Under the pieces are notes generated by a model. The model was not told the DNA's origin, did not search any database, and was given only the letters and a program-made list of their open reading frames with translations. Made by a program: the position numbers and the translations under genes. This document shows positions 6,762-13,562 of a DNA stretch of 13,562 nt, in pieces (the first letter of the stretch is position 1; every line of letters starts with the position of its first letter). This stretch comes from Verrucomicrobiota bacterium (GTDB lineage: Bacteria > Verrucomicrobiota > Verrucomicrobiia > Opitutales > Opitutaceae), in assembly GCA_023430825.1 (NCBI GenBank), contig JAEYYL010000257.1, forward strand, positions 1 through 13,562, in the 5' to 3' direction.

Positions 6762-7823
6762 CTAAACCTGTGCCGGAATCAATCCCGCGGCGCGCAACCG
6801 CGCGATCTCGGCCGCATCGGGCGCAAGCGCGAGCTGTTTGAGGCTCCGACTCGCCGCCAATACGATCCTCATATAGCGGCCGAACACCGCCATCGCCTCC
6901 TCCGCCGGTTTCCGGTTGAGCGCGATGAAGTCCGCCACCGGGCCGTCGCGCAGCGCCTCGACGGAGCACGGGATGAATTTCAACGGAAACCCGGGCACCG
7001 CCCCCGCCCCGAACGTCTCGCGCAAAAGCGTCTCATACGCCTCCGGCAGCGCCCGCCCCATCCACGTTTCGTTCGCCAGAAGCGCCCGCGAGCGCGGCAT
7101 CTCCTCGCCCACGTCCTTCAACAGAAGAATGTCCTGCGCGAACAACAACTCGATGCGCCCGTCCGCACGAATCGCGAAAAAGGGCAGCGCCGGAAACCCC
7201 TGCGGAAACAGACGGTTCGGGTAAAGCGTCACGTTCAAATACCGCTGCGCCACCTCCGCGAACGAATCCCACGCATCGGCATTGCGATACTCCACCGCCG
7301 ACACCGGCGCCCACTCCAGCTTCGGTTTGTGCACCCACACCGTGTCGTTGGCCACATCCACATACAGGTTCCCCACCTGCATCGCATTCTGAAAATATCG
7401 CCCTTTCAGGAGAATGAACACCTTCCGCAGGCGCACGCCCGGACCCAGCAGCGCGATGAAGGCCGGGTCGGCGAGCGCTCGATCCCACACGGCATCGCGA
7501 ATGATGCGGCAGAACCCGATCGGATAATCCGCGATCGACAACCCCAGACCGGGGTCGGCCCGCTTCACGTCCGGGTTTCGCCGGCGCTCCTCGCACTCCC
7601 GGTCCAGCGCCTCCCGATACGCGAGCAACCGGGCGAGAATCGCCGGCATCGCCGGCACCAACCGCGCCTGCGTGATCGCCTCCTGCTCCGGCACGACGTG
7701 CATGTCCTGCCCGTAACCGAGCGCGCCGGCGGCTTTCAACGAGGTGATCCGCGGGCGGACCTCGCGCGGCGTTCCGCTCACCGCGAAGCGGGCTCCTCCT
7801 CCCACTTGCCCGCCGTCAGTCAT
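6762..7823 (-). CDS. Unrecognised protein of about 350 residues
   Basis: I do not recognise a family. From the ATG at 7823 the product has 353 residues, mostly soluble-looking, with no signal peptide and no membrane segment. Notable stretches are GYGQDMHVVPEQEAITQARLVPAMP, GLGLSIADYPIGFCRIIRD, a hydrophobic FILLKGRYFQNAMQVGNLYVDVANDTVWVHKPKLEW, and RYLNVTLYPNRLFPQGFPALPFFAIR; a helical Arg/Ala-rich C-terminus follows. The even mix of aromatic and acidic residues and the long open frame among minus-strand genes suggest a real gene. The start is uncertain: in-frame starts also exist at 7883 (ATG) and 7907 (TTG), and none has a clear ribosome binding site. It precedes the SUMF1-like gene by 51 bp, so the two may be co-transcribed. 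A cytoplasmic enzyme or regulatory protein is possible; nothing visible decides this. Confidence 0.8.
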   Translation of the reverse strand: MTDGGQVGGGARFAVSGTPREVRPRITSLKAAGALGYGQDMHVVPEQEAITQARLVPAMPAILARLLAYREALDRECEERRRNPDVKRADPGLGLSIADYPIGFCRIIRDAVWDRALADPAFIALLGPGVRLRKVFILLKGRYFQNAMQVGNLYVDVANDTVWVHKPKLEWAPVSAVEYRNADAWDSFAEVAQRYLNVTLYPNRLFPQGFPALPFFAIRADGRIELLFAQDILLLKDVGEEMPRSRALLANETWMGRALPEAYETLLRETFGAGAVPGFPLKFIPCSVEALRDGPVADFIALNRKPAEEAMAVFGRYMRIVLAASRSLKQLALAPDAAEIARLRAAGLIPAQV

Positions 7824-8006
7824 TACCGAACGCGCATGAAGCGGGTCCGCCCGGCTCTCGAGATGTCCAGGTCGATCTGCCATCGCCTGGCTGAAACGGA
7901 TCAACAATCAAATTCACCCCTGCTGAAATCGAAACTGCGCCGCCGAACACAAGGCTTATCTGCCTCGACGTCCGCCGCGGGCCGAGCCGGCCAATCCGCC
8001 GCCGCA
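7824..8006. other. Intergenic region between the ydbL-like gene and the unrecognised gene
   Basis: This spacer of 183 bp should hold the end of the ydbH-ynbE-ydbL transcript and a promoter for the unrecognised gene. A short GGCCG-GCT-CGGCC-type hairpin near 7982-7997 lacks a T-tract. An A/T-richer patch lies around 7900-7935. No firm promoter or terminator is identifiable by eye. Confidence 0.35.
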
Positions 8007-8390
8007 CTATTTCTTATACCACTCGCCGTTCTCCCGCTGCAGCCACACACCCGCCGCGCTGCCACTTGCGATCTGCCGCGCGCGCGCCCGACCGACCTGG
8101 TCGGCCGACGAACCCGTCTGCTTCGCGATCGCCGCATACACCGCCGCGCGATCCGCATTCTCCGCGCTCACCACGCTCGCCGCATCGCCACCACCGTCGC
8201 GCACGTCGAGCAGGCCGCGGTTATTCTCCCCGATCGCGCCCGTCGATTTCAACTGGTCGATCTGCGAAATCCGCTGGCTCATCCGCGCCTTCACCGCGCC
8301 GAGATCCTCGGCCGCGGACGCGACGCTGCCCCAACCGATCACCAAGGCCAACGCCAGCACCAGCGTGCGAAACAGAGGGAATGCTTTCAT
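8007..8390 (-). CDS. ydbL: YdbL-like DUF1318 periplasmic protein
   Basis: A 127-residue exported protein with a clear signal peptide (MKAFPLFRTLVLALALVIG, cleavage after ASA at about residue 26). The mature part shows the DUF1318 pattern: VKARMSQRISQIDQLKSTGAIGE (33-55), a Gly-Leu-Leu-Asp-Val element (RGLLDV), ENADRAAVYAAIAKQTG (77-93) and a C-terminal GVWLQRENGEWYKK. In E. coli, ydbL is the third gene of ydbH-ynbE-ydbL and its product is thought to assist the YdbH-YnbE intermembrane complex. Here it starts 4 nt after the ynbE-like stop, in the same order as in E. coli. The length matches the E. coli protein closely. Gene symbol is by family and synteny. Confidence 0.92.
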   Translation of the reverse strand: MKAFPLFRTLVLALALVIGWGSVASAAEDLGAVKARMSQRISQIDQLKSTGAIGENNRGLLDVRDGGGDAASVVSAENADRAAVYAAIAKQTGSSADQVGRARARQIASGSAAGVWLQRENGEWYKK

Positions 8391-8394
8391 AAAT

Positions 8395-8577
8395 TCAACG
8401 CGAGGGATGGGCGATCGTGGCCGACTTCTGGTCGAGATCGCCGAAGAAATCGTCGAGCGCCCGGTCCACTTTCACATTCACGTCCACCACCGCATGCACC
8501 TGCACCGGATCGAGCTTCACGTGAATGCAACCGGACAACAGCGCAGTGCAAACCACAGCCAGGATACGGGAGCGCAT
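8395..8577 (-). CDS. ynbE: YnbE-like small outer-membrane lipoprotein
   Basis: A 60-residue protein. The N-terminus is a lipoprotein signal with lipobox LLSGC (Cys17 lipidated). The short mature part includes VVDVNVKVDRALDDFF (30-45), which fits the YnbE pattern of an Asn-rich beta strand followed by a helix. No Asp follows the cysteine at +2 (Ile18), so outer-membrane sorting is expected. In E. coli YnbE is the outer-membrane partner of YdbH. It lies 47 bp after the ydbH-like stop and 4 bp before ydbL. The small size makes homology detection weak alone, but lipobox, motif and synteny agree. Confidence 0.88.
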   Translation of the reverse strand: MRSRILAVVCTALLSGCIHVKLDPVQVHAVVDVNVKVDRALDDFFGDLDQKSATIAHPSR

Positions 8578-8624
8578 GGGGAGGAGTGTTCACCCTGAGA
8601 CGCCTTCCCGCAACACAAGTTTCC

Positions 8625-9878
8625 TCATCGCGTCTCCACCGAGAAACTCTGGTTCAACCCCAACCGCACGACCTCCGACAAGGGCCCCGCCACGTTCACT
8701 TCAAACGTCACTTGCTCCACCACGCCGCCCGGTTTCAGCGGCCGCGCGCGCACGCGCACCCGCGCCGTCCGCCCTTCGCCGTCGCCCGCCGGCGTCAACT
8801 GCACGCTCAGGCCCTCGAGCCGCAGATCCGTGAAACCCAACTCGATGTCGCGCAGGTCGGCATACGCCGGGTTCTTCGGCCGAACCCACTTTGCGATCGG
8901 ACCCAGCCACGCCGGCAACAGCTCGAACCGCGGCGACACCCGATCGGTCAAAAACCCCGGCGATGGCGCCAGCCGCAACCTCGCCGACTCCGTCTCGCCC
9001 AGCACGAGATTGCCCTGCCCCAGTTGAAATCCTTCGCCTTCGCGCCAGCCCACGCGCACCGCCCCATTGATCCGCCCGCGCGTCTCCGCCAATCCCGCCG
9101 GCACCAACGCCGCCACATCCTGCAAACCCACGTTCGTGATGCGCAGGTTCACCTCGCCGACCAGCGGAGCGAGCGCGATCTCCGCCGGGTCCACCGTCAC
9201 CTCGCCGCCCGCCACCTCGATTCGCGCCTCGCTCAACGCCAACCGGCCGCCTTCCTGCAGCCTCCCTCGCGCCAGAAAATTTCGCGCGCCGAACCGCGTC
9301 GTGCCGATCGTGCCCACCGCCAACTCGAACGGCCGCGTGCTCGCGATCGTCGCGCCGCCCCCCTCGATCGAAAACTCTCCGTCAAACGTCACGCCTTCCA
9401 GCGTCCACCCCTCCACCTCCTGCTGCACCACGCCGTCCCGCCATTGCACGGCGATCGTGCCGCGCGGCTCACCCCGCACAAACGTCCCGCTCCCGCGCAA
9501 GGTCAGCACGCCCGAGACCGCGACGCCGTTGGTGAACTCACCGAGCTCGTTCGCGACACTCGGAAACCACCGCGCCGGATCCAGCGCACCTTCCTCGATC
9601 GCCCACCTGCCATCCCCCGCGTCGTCCACCGCGCCGCGCACGATCAGCCGCGTGCCCGTCCCCTCGATCGTCAAAACGAGATCGCGTCCCTGCGCGTCGT
9701 TCGGCGTCGCCGCCAGCGTCCATCGCAAGGTCGGCGCGCCGCTCAGTTTCAACGCGGCGAACTCTCCCGAAAATTCCCCGCCAAACGGCGGCAGCGCCAA
9801 CCCCGCGCCCGCGACGGACGCCACCAGCAGCGCGCCTCCGAGCGCGCCCGCAAAAATCCAGCGGCGAAGCGGAGCCAT
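8625..9878 (-). CDS. ydbH: YdbH-like AsmA-family protein (about half the E. coli length)
   Basis: A 417-residue protein with an N-terminal membrane anchor (about 5-29, RRWIFAGALGGALLVASVAGAG) and a beta-rich, repetitive remainder typical of AsmA-like/TamB-related proteins. Segments such as LSEARIEVAGGEVTVDPAEIAL, LVGEVNLRITNVGLQDVAALVPAGLAETRGRINGAVRVGW and GQGNLVLGETESARLRLAP recall the C-terminal part of YdbH. In E. coli YdbH is an inner-membrane-anchored protein of roughly 880 residues that joins YnbE to span the periplasm and support phospholipid homeostasis of the outer membrane. Here only about half that length is present, and the frame is intact with its own start, anchor and stop. The possible GGAG ribosome site 11 nt before the ATG sits in a small GGAGT-CT-ACTCC hairpin. 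It is first of the three-gene operon. The general AsmA-like class is firm; assignment to YdbH leans on the two following genes. Confidence 0.82.
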   Translation of the reverse strand: MAPLRRWIFAGALGGALLVASVAGAGLALPPFGGEFSGEFAALKLSGAPTLRWTLAATPNDAQGRDLVLTIEGTGTRLIVRGAVDDAGDGRWAIEEGALDPARWFPSVANELGEFTNGVAVSGVLTLRGSGTFVRGEPRGTIAVQWRDGVVQQEVEGWTLEGVTFDGEFSIEGGGATIASTRPFELAVGTIGTTRFGARNFLARGRLQEGGRLALSEARIEVAGGEVTVDPAEIALAPLVGEVNLRITNVGLQDVAALVPAGLAETRGRINGAVRVGWREGEGFQLGQGNLVLGETESARLRLAPSPGFLTDRVSPRFELLPAWLGPIAKWVRPKNPAYADLRDIELGFTDLRLEGLSVQLTPAGDGEGRTARVRVRARPLKPGGVVEQVTFEVNVAGPLSEVVRLGLNQSFSVETR

Positions 9879-9995
9879 GGTGGAGTAGACTCCGCAAACC
9901 CCGCCGGGTTGCTAGCGCCGAATTTCACACTGGGGACTTCCCCAAGGAGAACGGACGCCATCCGGCATTCGCGGCCATCATACCTGTCGATGATC
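9879..9995. promoter_or_regulatory. Leader region upstream of the ydbH-like gene
   Basis: This region should carry the promoter of the ydbH-ynbE-ydbL operon. It contains a perfect palindrome, TGGGGA-CT-TCCCCA (9931-9944), about 53 bp before the ATG, and a small hairpin GGAGT-AG-ACTCC (9884-9895) over the putative ribosome site. No clear promoter boxes were found. The palindromes could be an operator or transcript structure. Confidence 0.35.
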
Positions 9996-10078
9996 GAGGT
10001 AGGAGCCTGCTTGCAGGCGATATCGCGCCTCACCCGCGTTCCGGCGGACGCCATCGCCTGCAAGCAGGCTCCTACCTC
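9996..10078. repeat. REP-like element pair in inverted orientation
   Basis: A perfect 26-bp inverted repeat occupies 9996-10021 and 10053-10078, separated by 31 bp. With one small indel it extends outward to about 9988 and 10087 (CGATGAT on each flank). Each arm contains its own small palindrome, GCCTG-CTTG-CAGGC, preceded by GTAGGA and followed by GAT, which is the layout of repetitive extragenic palindromes (GTAGGAGC...GCGAT type). Two head-to-head copies make a BIME-like unit. Such elements are spread by RAYT transposases and can stabilise or terminate mRNA. It lies just after the glgP stop, between two minus-strand genes. Confidence 0.82.
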
Positions 10079-10109
10079 CCATCATCGGTGCACCGGCCGC
10101 CCGCCGACG

Positions 10110-12632
10110 TCACTTCACCGCCACCGCCGGCAGCTTCCAGATCTGCTCGGCATATTCACGGATCGTGCGATCGCTCGAAAACTTCCCGACCCGCGCCGTG
10201 TTCAAGATCGCCTTCTTCGCCCAGCCCGCCTGATCGCGGTAAGCCTTGTCGACCTCCGCCTGCGCATCGCTGTAGGCGCGGAAATCCGCCAGCACCAGAA
10301 ACGGGTCTCCACCATCGAGCAGACTGCGGTGCACCAGCGAAAACGCCCCGTGCTCACCCGGCGCGAAATAGTCGCTGCCCAGCCAGTCGACCACCGCGCG
10401 CAATTCATCGTCGCGCTGATAATAATCCCACGGCTTGTAGCCGGACGCCTGCAACGCCTCCACCTGTTGCACGGTCAGTCCGAAGATGAAGATGTTCTCG
10501 TCGCCGACCTCCTCCTGGATCTCGACGTTCGCACCGTCGAGCGTGCCGATCGTCAGCGAGCCGTTCAGCGCGAGCTTCATATTGCCCGTGCCCGACGCTT
10601 CCTTGCCCGCGGTGGAAATCTGCTCCGACAAATCCGACGCCGGGATGATCTTCTCCGCGAGCGACACGCGATAGTTCGGCAGAAACGCGACCTTCAGCTT
10701 GTCGCCGATCCGCGGGTCGTTGTTGATCTTCGCCCCGATCAGATTGATCGCGCGGATGATGTTCTTCGCCAGGTCGTAGCCCGGCGCCGCCTTCGCCGCG
10801 AACACGAACACGCGCGGCACGATGTCGAGCGACGGATTCTGCAGCAGCCGGCGATACAGCGCCAGGATGTGCAGCAGGTTCAAGTGCTGCCGTTTGTATT
10901 CGTGCAGCCGCTTGATCTGCACGTCGAACAACGCATCGGGCGAGACCTCGATGCCGCACTCGACTTTGATCACGTTCGCGAGGTTCACCTTGTTCGCGCG
11001 CTTGATCGCCATGAACTCTTTTTGAAACGCCGCGTCGTCCGCGAACTTCTCCAGCCCGCGCAACAGATCGAGATTCCGCATCCACGCCTCGCTGCCGAGC
11101 TTCGCGGTGATCGCCTTCGCCAGCGCCGGATTGCACTGCGCCAGCCAGCGCCGCGGCGTGATGCCATTCGTCTTGTTCTGGAATTTGCCCGGATACAGCG
11201 AGTCGAACTCGGGAAACAGGTGCTTCTTCAACAGCTCCGTGTGCAACGCCGCCACGCCGTTCACCGCGTGCGAGCCGACCACCGCGAGATTCGCCATCCG
11301 GATCATCCGGCCATTGCCTTCCTCGACCAGCGAGCACACGCGCTTCTTGTCGACGTTGCCCGGCCACATCGTCTCCACCGCCTGCATCAGCCGCGCGTTG
11401 ATCTCGAAAATGATCTGGAGATGCCGCGGCAGCACCCGCTCGAACAAACCCACGCTCCACTTCTCCAGCGCCTCCGGCAGCAACGTGTGATTCGTGTAGC
11501 CGAAGGTCTTCCCCACGATCGTCCATGCCGCATCCCACGCCAGGTGATGCTCGTCGAGCAGGATGCGCATCAGCTCCGCCACCGCGATCGCCGGGTGCGT
11601 GTCGTTCAACTGCACCGCCACCTTCTCCGGGAAATTCGCCCACGTGTTCAGCGGATTCCGGAAATGCCGCCGCAGGATGTCGCGCAGCGAGCACGCCACG
11701 AAGAAATACTGCTGCACCAGCCGCAGCTCCTTGCCGTTCTCCGTCTTGTCGTTCGGATAAAGCACCTTCGAGATCGTCTCGCCGACCGCCTTGTCCCGCA
11801 CCGCCTCGACGTAGCCGCCGCTGTTGAACGCCTCGAGATCGAAATCCTTCGACGCCTTCGACGCCCACAACCGCAGCAGATTCACCGTCTTCGTGCCGAA
11901 GCCCGCGATCGGGATGTCGTGCGGCACCCCGATGATCGTCCGCGTGCCGACCCAGTGCGGACGCGAGTTGCCCCGATCGTCGAACACGTTTTCCACCCGC
12001 CCATACAGCCGCACTTCCTGCGTGTAGTCCGCGCGCACCACTTCCCACGGATCGCCGAAAAGGCCCCACGCATCGGGATGCTCGACCTGGTGACCGTTGT
12101 GAAACTCCTGCTTGAACAGGCCGAACTCGTAATAGATCCCGTAGCCCAGCGCCGGATAATCCAGCGTCGAAAGCGAATCGAGGAAGCACGCCGCCAGGCG
12201 GCCGAGGCCGCCGTTGCCGAGCCCCATGTCGACCTCCGCCTCGCGCACCGCCTCGAAATCCACCGCGAGCGACTTCAACGCCTCGCGCGCCTCCTCCGTC
12301 AGCCCCGTCGCGAGCAAGTTGCTCTCGAACAGCCGCCCCATCAGATACTCCATCGAAAAATAATACAGCCGGCGCACGTTCTCGTTATTGTGCATCGCCT
12401 GCGTCTCGATCATCCGCTCGTGAATCCGGTCGCGCGTCGCCAGCGCCGTCGCGATCCACCAGTCCCGCGGCGTCGCCGCGCCCGGATGCCGCGCGAGCGT
12501 CGAGGTGAGATGATGCAGGATCACCGCGCTGAGCGGCTGGCTGGCGCCATTCGCGCCCGCGGTCGAGGCGACCTTGGCGGCGGCTTTGGCTTGCTGATTG
12601 GGAATCGGTGGCGTGGTGGCAAAAGTCGGCAT
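10110..12632 (-). CDS. glgP: Glycogen/starch/alpha-glucan phosphorylase
   Basis: An 840-residue protein of normal family length. It releases glucose 1-phosphate from the non-reducing ends of alpha-1,4-glucans by phosphorolysis, in the cytoplasm. Signature stretches are ENVRRLYYFSMEYLMGR, DMGLGNGGLGRLAACFLDSL, NDTHPAIAVAELMRIL, NKTNGITPRRWLAQCN, IKRLHEYKRQHLN and the PLP-binding signature EASGTGNMKLALNG, where the Schiff-base lysine is Lys686. The start at 12632 (MPTFATTPP) is chosen; a GTG at 12683 would add 17 residues. Neither has a strong ribosome site. The first 35 residues are a low-complexity Ala-rich leader before the conserved core. It follows mutL by 131 bp on the same strand, and no other glycogen gene is in the window, so it may be transcribed alone. 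The REP pair follows its stop. Confidence 0.98.
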   Translation of the reverse strand: MPTFATTPPIPNQQAKAAAKVASTAGANGASQPLSAVILHHLTSTLARHPGAATPRDWWIATALATRDRIHERMIETQAMHNNENVRRLYYFSMEYLMGRLFESNLLATGLTEEAREALKSLAVDFEAVREAEVDMGLGNGGLGRLAACFLDSLSTLDYPALGYGIYYEFGLFKQEFHNGHQVEHPDAWGLFGDPWEVVRADYTQEVRLYGRVENVFDDRGNSRPHWVGTRTIIGVPHDIPIAGFGTKTVNLLRLWASKASKDFDLEAFNSGGYVEAVRDKAVGETISKVLYPNDKTENGKELRLVQQYFFVACSLRDILRRHFRNPLNTWANFPEKVAVQLNDTHPAIAVAELMRILLDEHHLAWDAAWTIVGKTFGYTNHTLLPEALEKWSVGLFERVLPRHLQIIFEINARLMQAVETMWPGNVDKKRVCSLVEEGNGRMIRMANLAVVGSHAVNGVAALHTELLKKHLFPEFDSLYPGKFQNKTNGITPRRWLAQCNPALAKAITAKLGSEAWMRNLDLLRGLEKFADDAAFQKEFMAIKRANKVNLANVIKVECGIEVSPDALFDVQIKRLHEYKRQHLNLLHILALYRRLLQNPSLDIVPRVFVFAAKAAPGYDLAKNIIRAINLIGAKINNDPRIGDKLKVAFLPNYRVSLAEKIIPASDLSEQISTAGKEASGTGNMKLALNGSLTIGTLDGANVEIQEEVGDENIFIFGLTVQQVEALQASGYKPWDYYQRDDELRAVVDWLGSDYFAPGEHGAFSLVHRSLLDGGDPFLVLADFRAYSDAQAEVDKAYRDQAGWAKKAILNTARVGKFSSDRTIREYAEQIWKLPAVAVK

Positions 12633-12763
12633 GGATCGAGAAGAGTTCAAGAGAACCAAGTTTCGTGCCAGCGGTTCCCCCACGCACGCCTAAAGTAAGT
12701 GACAACGCCGTCTCGCGTCTCGCCACCCCGCGGCTCCATCTTTATGCTGGTCTGTCCGCCCGC
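12633..12763. promoter_or_regulatory. Spacer between mutL and glgP
   Basis: This 131-bp spacer probably holds the mutL 3' end and the glgP promoter. On the minus strand an A/T-richer section (TTGTCACTTACTTTAGG, about 12690-12706) stands out, but the boxes are not spaced as a standard sigma70 promoter. No terminator is evident. Confidence 0.3.
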
Positions 12764-13562
12764 CTACTTCTGAAACCGCCGCGCCAGCTCGCCGTGGTTC
12801 AACTCGATAAACGTCGGCCGCCCCGCCGGACTCGTCAGCGGCGTGCGCGTCCCGAACAACTGCGCCACCAGCCCCTGCAATTCCGCCTCGCCGACCTTGT
12901 TCGGCAACCGCACCGCCTTCGCCACCGCCAGCCGCGCCAGCTCGTCGCGCGCCAGATCGGGATTCGCGTCCGGCCAGCGTCCGTCCCGAAACGCCCCGAG
13001 CAAATCGCGCAAAAACGGCTCCGCGTCCGCCGGCTCCATCCACGCCGGCACGCCTTCGATCCGGAAAAAATTCCGCCCGAACTCCGCGACCTCGAACCCA
13101 TGCGCATTCAAAAACAACAACCGGTCCAGCAGCAGCGCCGCCGCGATCGGATCGAGCTCCACCGGCACCGGGAGCAACAGCCGCTGACTCGGCACGTCCC
13201 CCGCGCGAAACATCTCCTGCAACCGCTCGAACCACACGCGCTCGTGCGCCGCCCGCCGATCCAGCAGCACCAGTCCCGAACTCGTTTCGAACAGCGCATA
13301 ACTCCCGTGCGCCAGCCCGACAAACCGCCAGTTCGGCGTCACCGCCGCAGCCGCAGCGGTGATCGGAGTTCGATCCTCGGAGATGGGAGGGCGGAGTTCG
13401 GAGTTCGAACTGGAAGCTCCCGGCGTCCGCGAAATCGCCGGACTCGCTGACGGCGGCGCGACGAAATCCGGCCGCGCCGTCATCCCGCGCGCCTCGAACG
13501 GATTCACCGCTTGAACCCGCCCTCCCTCCTCCGCCCCCTGTTCTCCGTCCTCTGTCCTCCGT
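12764..13562 (-). CDS. mutL: DNA mismatch repair protein MutL, C-terminal part (cut by window edge)
   Basis: The frame is open to the right edge (13562); the N-terminal ATPase lies outside. Visible are a low-complexity linker (about 13340-13562), then the MutL C-terminal dimerisation domain. That domain starts WRFVGLAHGSYALFETSSGLVLLDRRAAHERVWFE and ends LTSPAGRPTFIELNHGELARRFQK. The metal-dependent endonuclease motif of many MutL proteins, DQHAxxExxxxE, appears as DRRAAHERVWFE (13226-13261): Asp and both Glu are kept, Gln-His are Arg-Arg. The CPHGRP motif is SPAGRP and the ACR-type cysteine is Val (AVAKAVRLP). MutL couples MutS mismatch recognition to strand removal. Loss of these zinc-site residues suggests no nicking activity. 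A GTG at 13507 is in frame but is inside the linker, not a start. Confidence 0.94.
   Translation of the reverse strand, partial: RRTEDGEQGAEEGGRVQAVNPFEARGMTARPDFVAPPSASPAISRTPGASSSNSELRPPISEDRTPITAAAAAVTPNWRFVGLAHGSYALFETSSGLVLLDRRAAHERVWFERLQEMFRAGDVPSQRLLLPVPVELDPIAAALLLDRLLFLNAHGFEVAEFGRNFFRIEGVPAWMEPADAEPFLRDLLGAFRDGRWPDANPDLARDELARLAVAKAVRLPNKVGEAELQGLVAQLFGTRTPLTSPAGRPTFIELNHGELARRFQK

Noticed and set aside
9996..10078. The inverted repeat as a simple rho-independent terminator of glgP.
   Set aside because: No T-tract follows on the minus strand, and the 26-bp arms with internal palindromes fit a REP pair better. An effect on the 3' end of the transcript is still possible.
6729..12698. 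A plus-strand open frame of 1989 codons spanning about 6 kb.
   Set aside because: It runs antisense to five well-supported genes (glgP, the ydbH/ynbE/ydbL set and the unrecognised gene). Its translation is Arg/His/Pro/Gln-rich and patternless, as expected from the complement of GC-rich codons. It is a shadow.
13364..13407. The repeated CGGAGTTCG units as a CRISPR array or regulator site.
   Set aside because: The units are 9 bp, overlap or are irregularly spaced, and lie in frame inside the mutL linker.

Overview
The window is GC-rich, tightly packed chromosomal DNA from a Gram-negative (diderm) bacterium. The protein families and their style, the high GC, the long antisense shadow ORFs and a REP-type palindrome together suggest the Verrucomicrobiota, probably Opitutaceae (Opitutus-like). 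This placement is inferred from sequence feel; no rRNA or tRNA is present to confirm it. All genes but one lie on the minus strand, so the region reads right to left.

From the left edge, 1-3556 is a compact five-gene minus-strand operon for a TonB-dependent energy-transduction system: DUF3450 periplasmic coiled-coil protein, a large TtpC-like ExbB with an N-terminal periplasmic domain, a small ExbB, ExbD, and the start of a TonB-like protein cut by the window edge. The order and the DUF3450/TtpC pair match the TonB2-type cluster known from Vibrio and other gammaproteobacteria. All joints are overlaps of 1-4 nt or gaps of 6-8 nt. Divergent from it is the only plus-strand gene, a GPH (MelB-type) cation:sugar symporter (3769-5163).

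The middle (5203-7823, minus strand) holds a response regulator whose receiver is intact but which has no DNA-binding domain, a secreted SUMF1/FGE-fold protein lacking the catalytic cysteine pair, and an unrecognised protein of about 350 residues.

The stretch 8007-9878 is a three-gene operon in the same order as Escherichia coli ydbH-ynbE-ydbL: an AsmA-like inner-membrane-anchored protein, a tiny outer-membrane lipoprotein and a small periplasmic DUF1318 protein. In E. coli, YdbH and YnbE form an intermembrane bridge for phospholipid homeostasis. Here the YdbH-like protein is only about half the E. coli length.

A long inverted repeat built from two REP-like hairpins (9996-10078) follows the glycogen phosphorylase gene (10110-12632). 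The right end is the C-terminal part of MutL (12764 to beyond the edge), in which several endonuclease-site residues are replaced and the linker carries short tandem repeats. No CRISPR array, insertion sequence, prophage, tRNA or rRNA was seen. No gene-free stretch exceeds about 230 bases.
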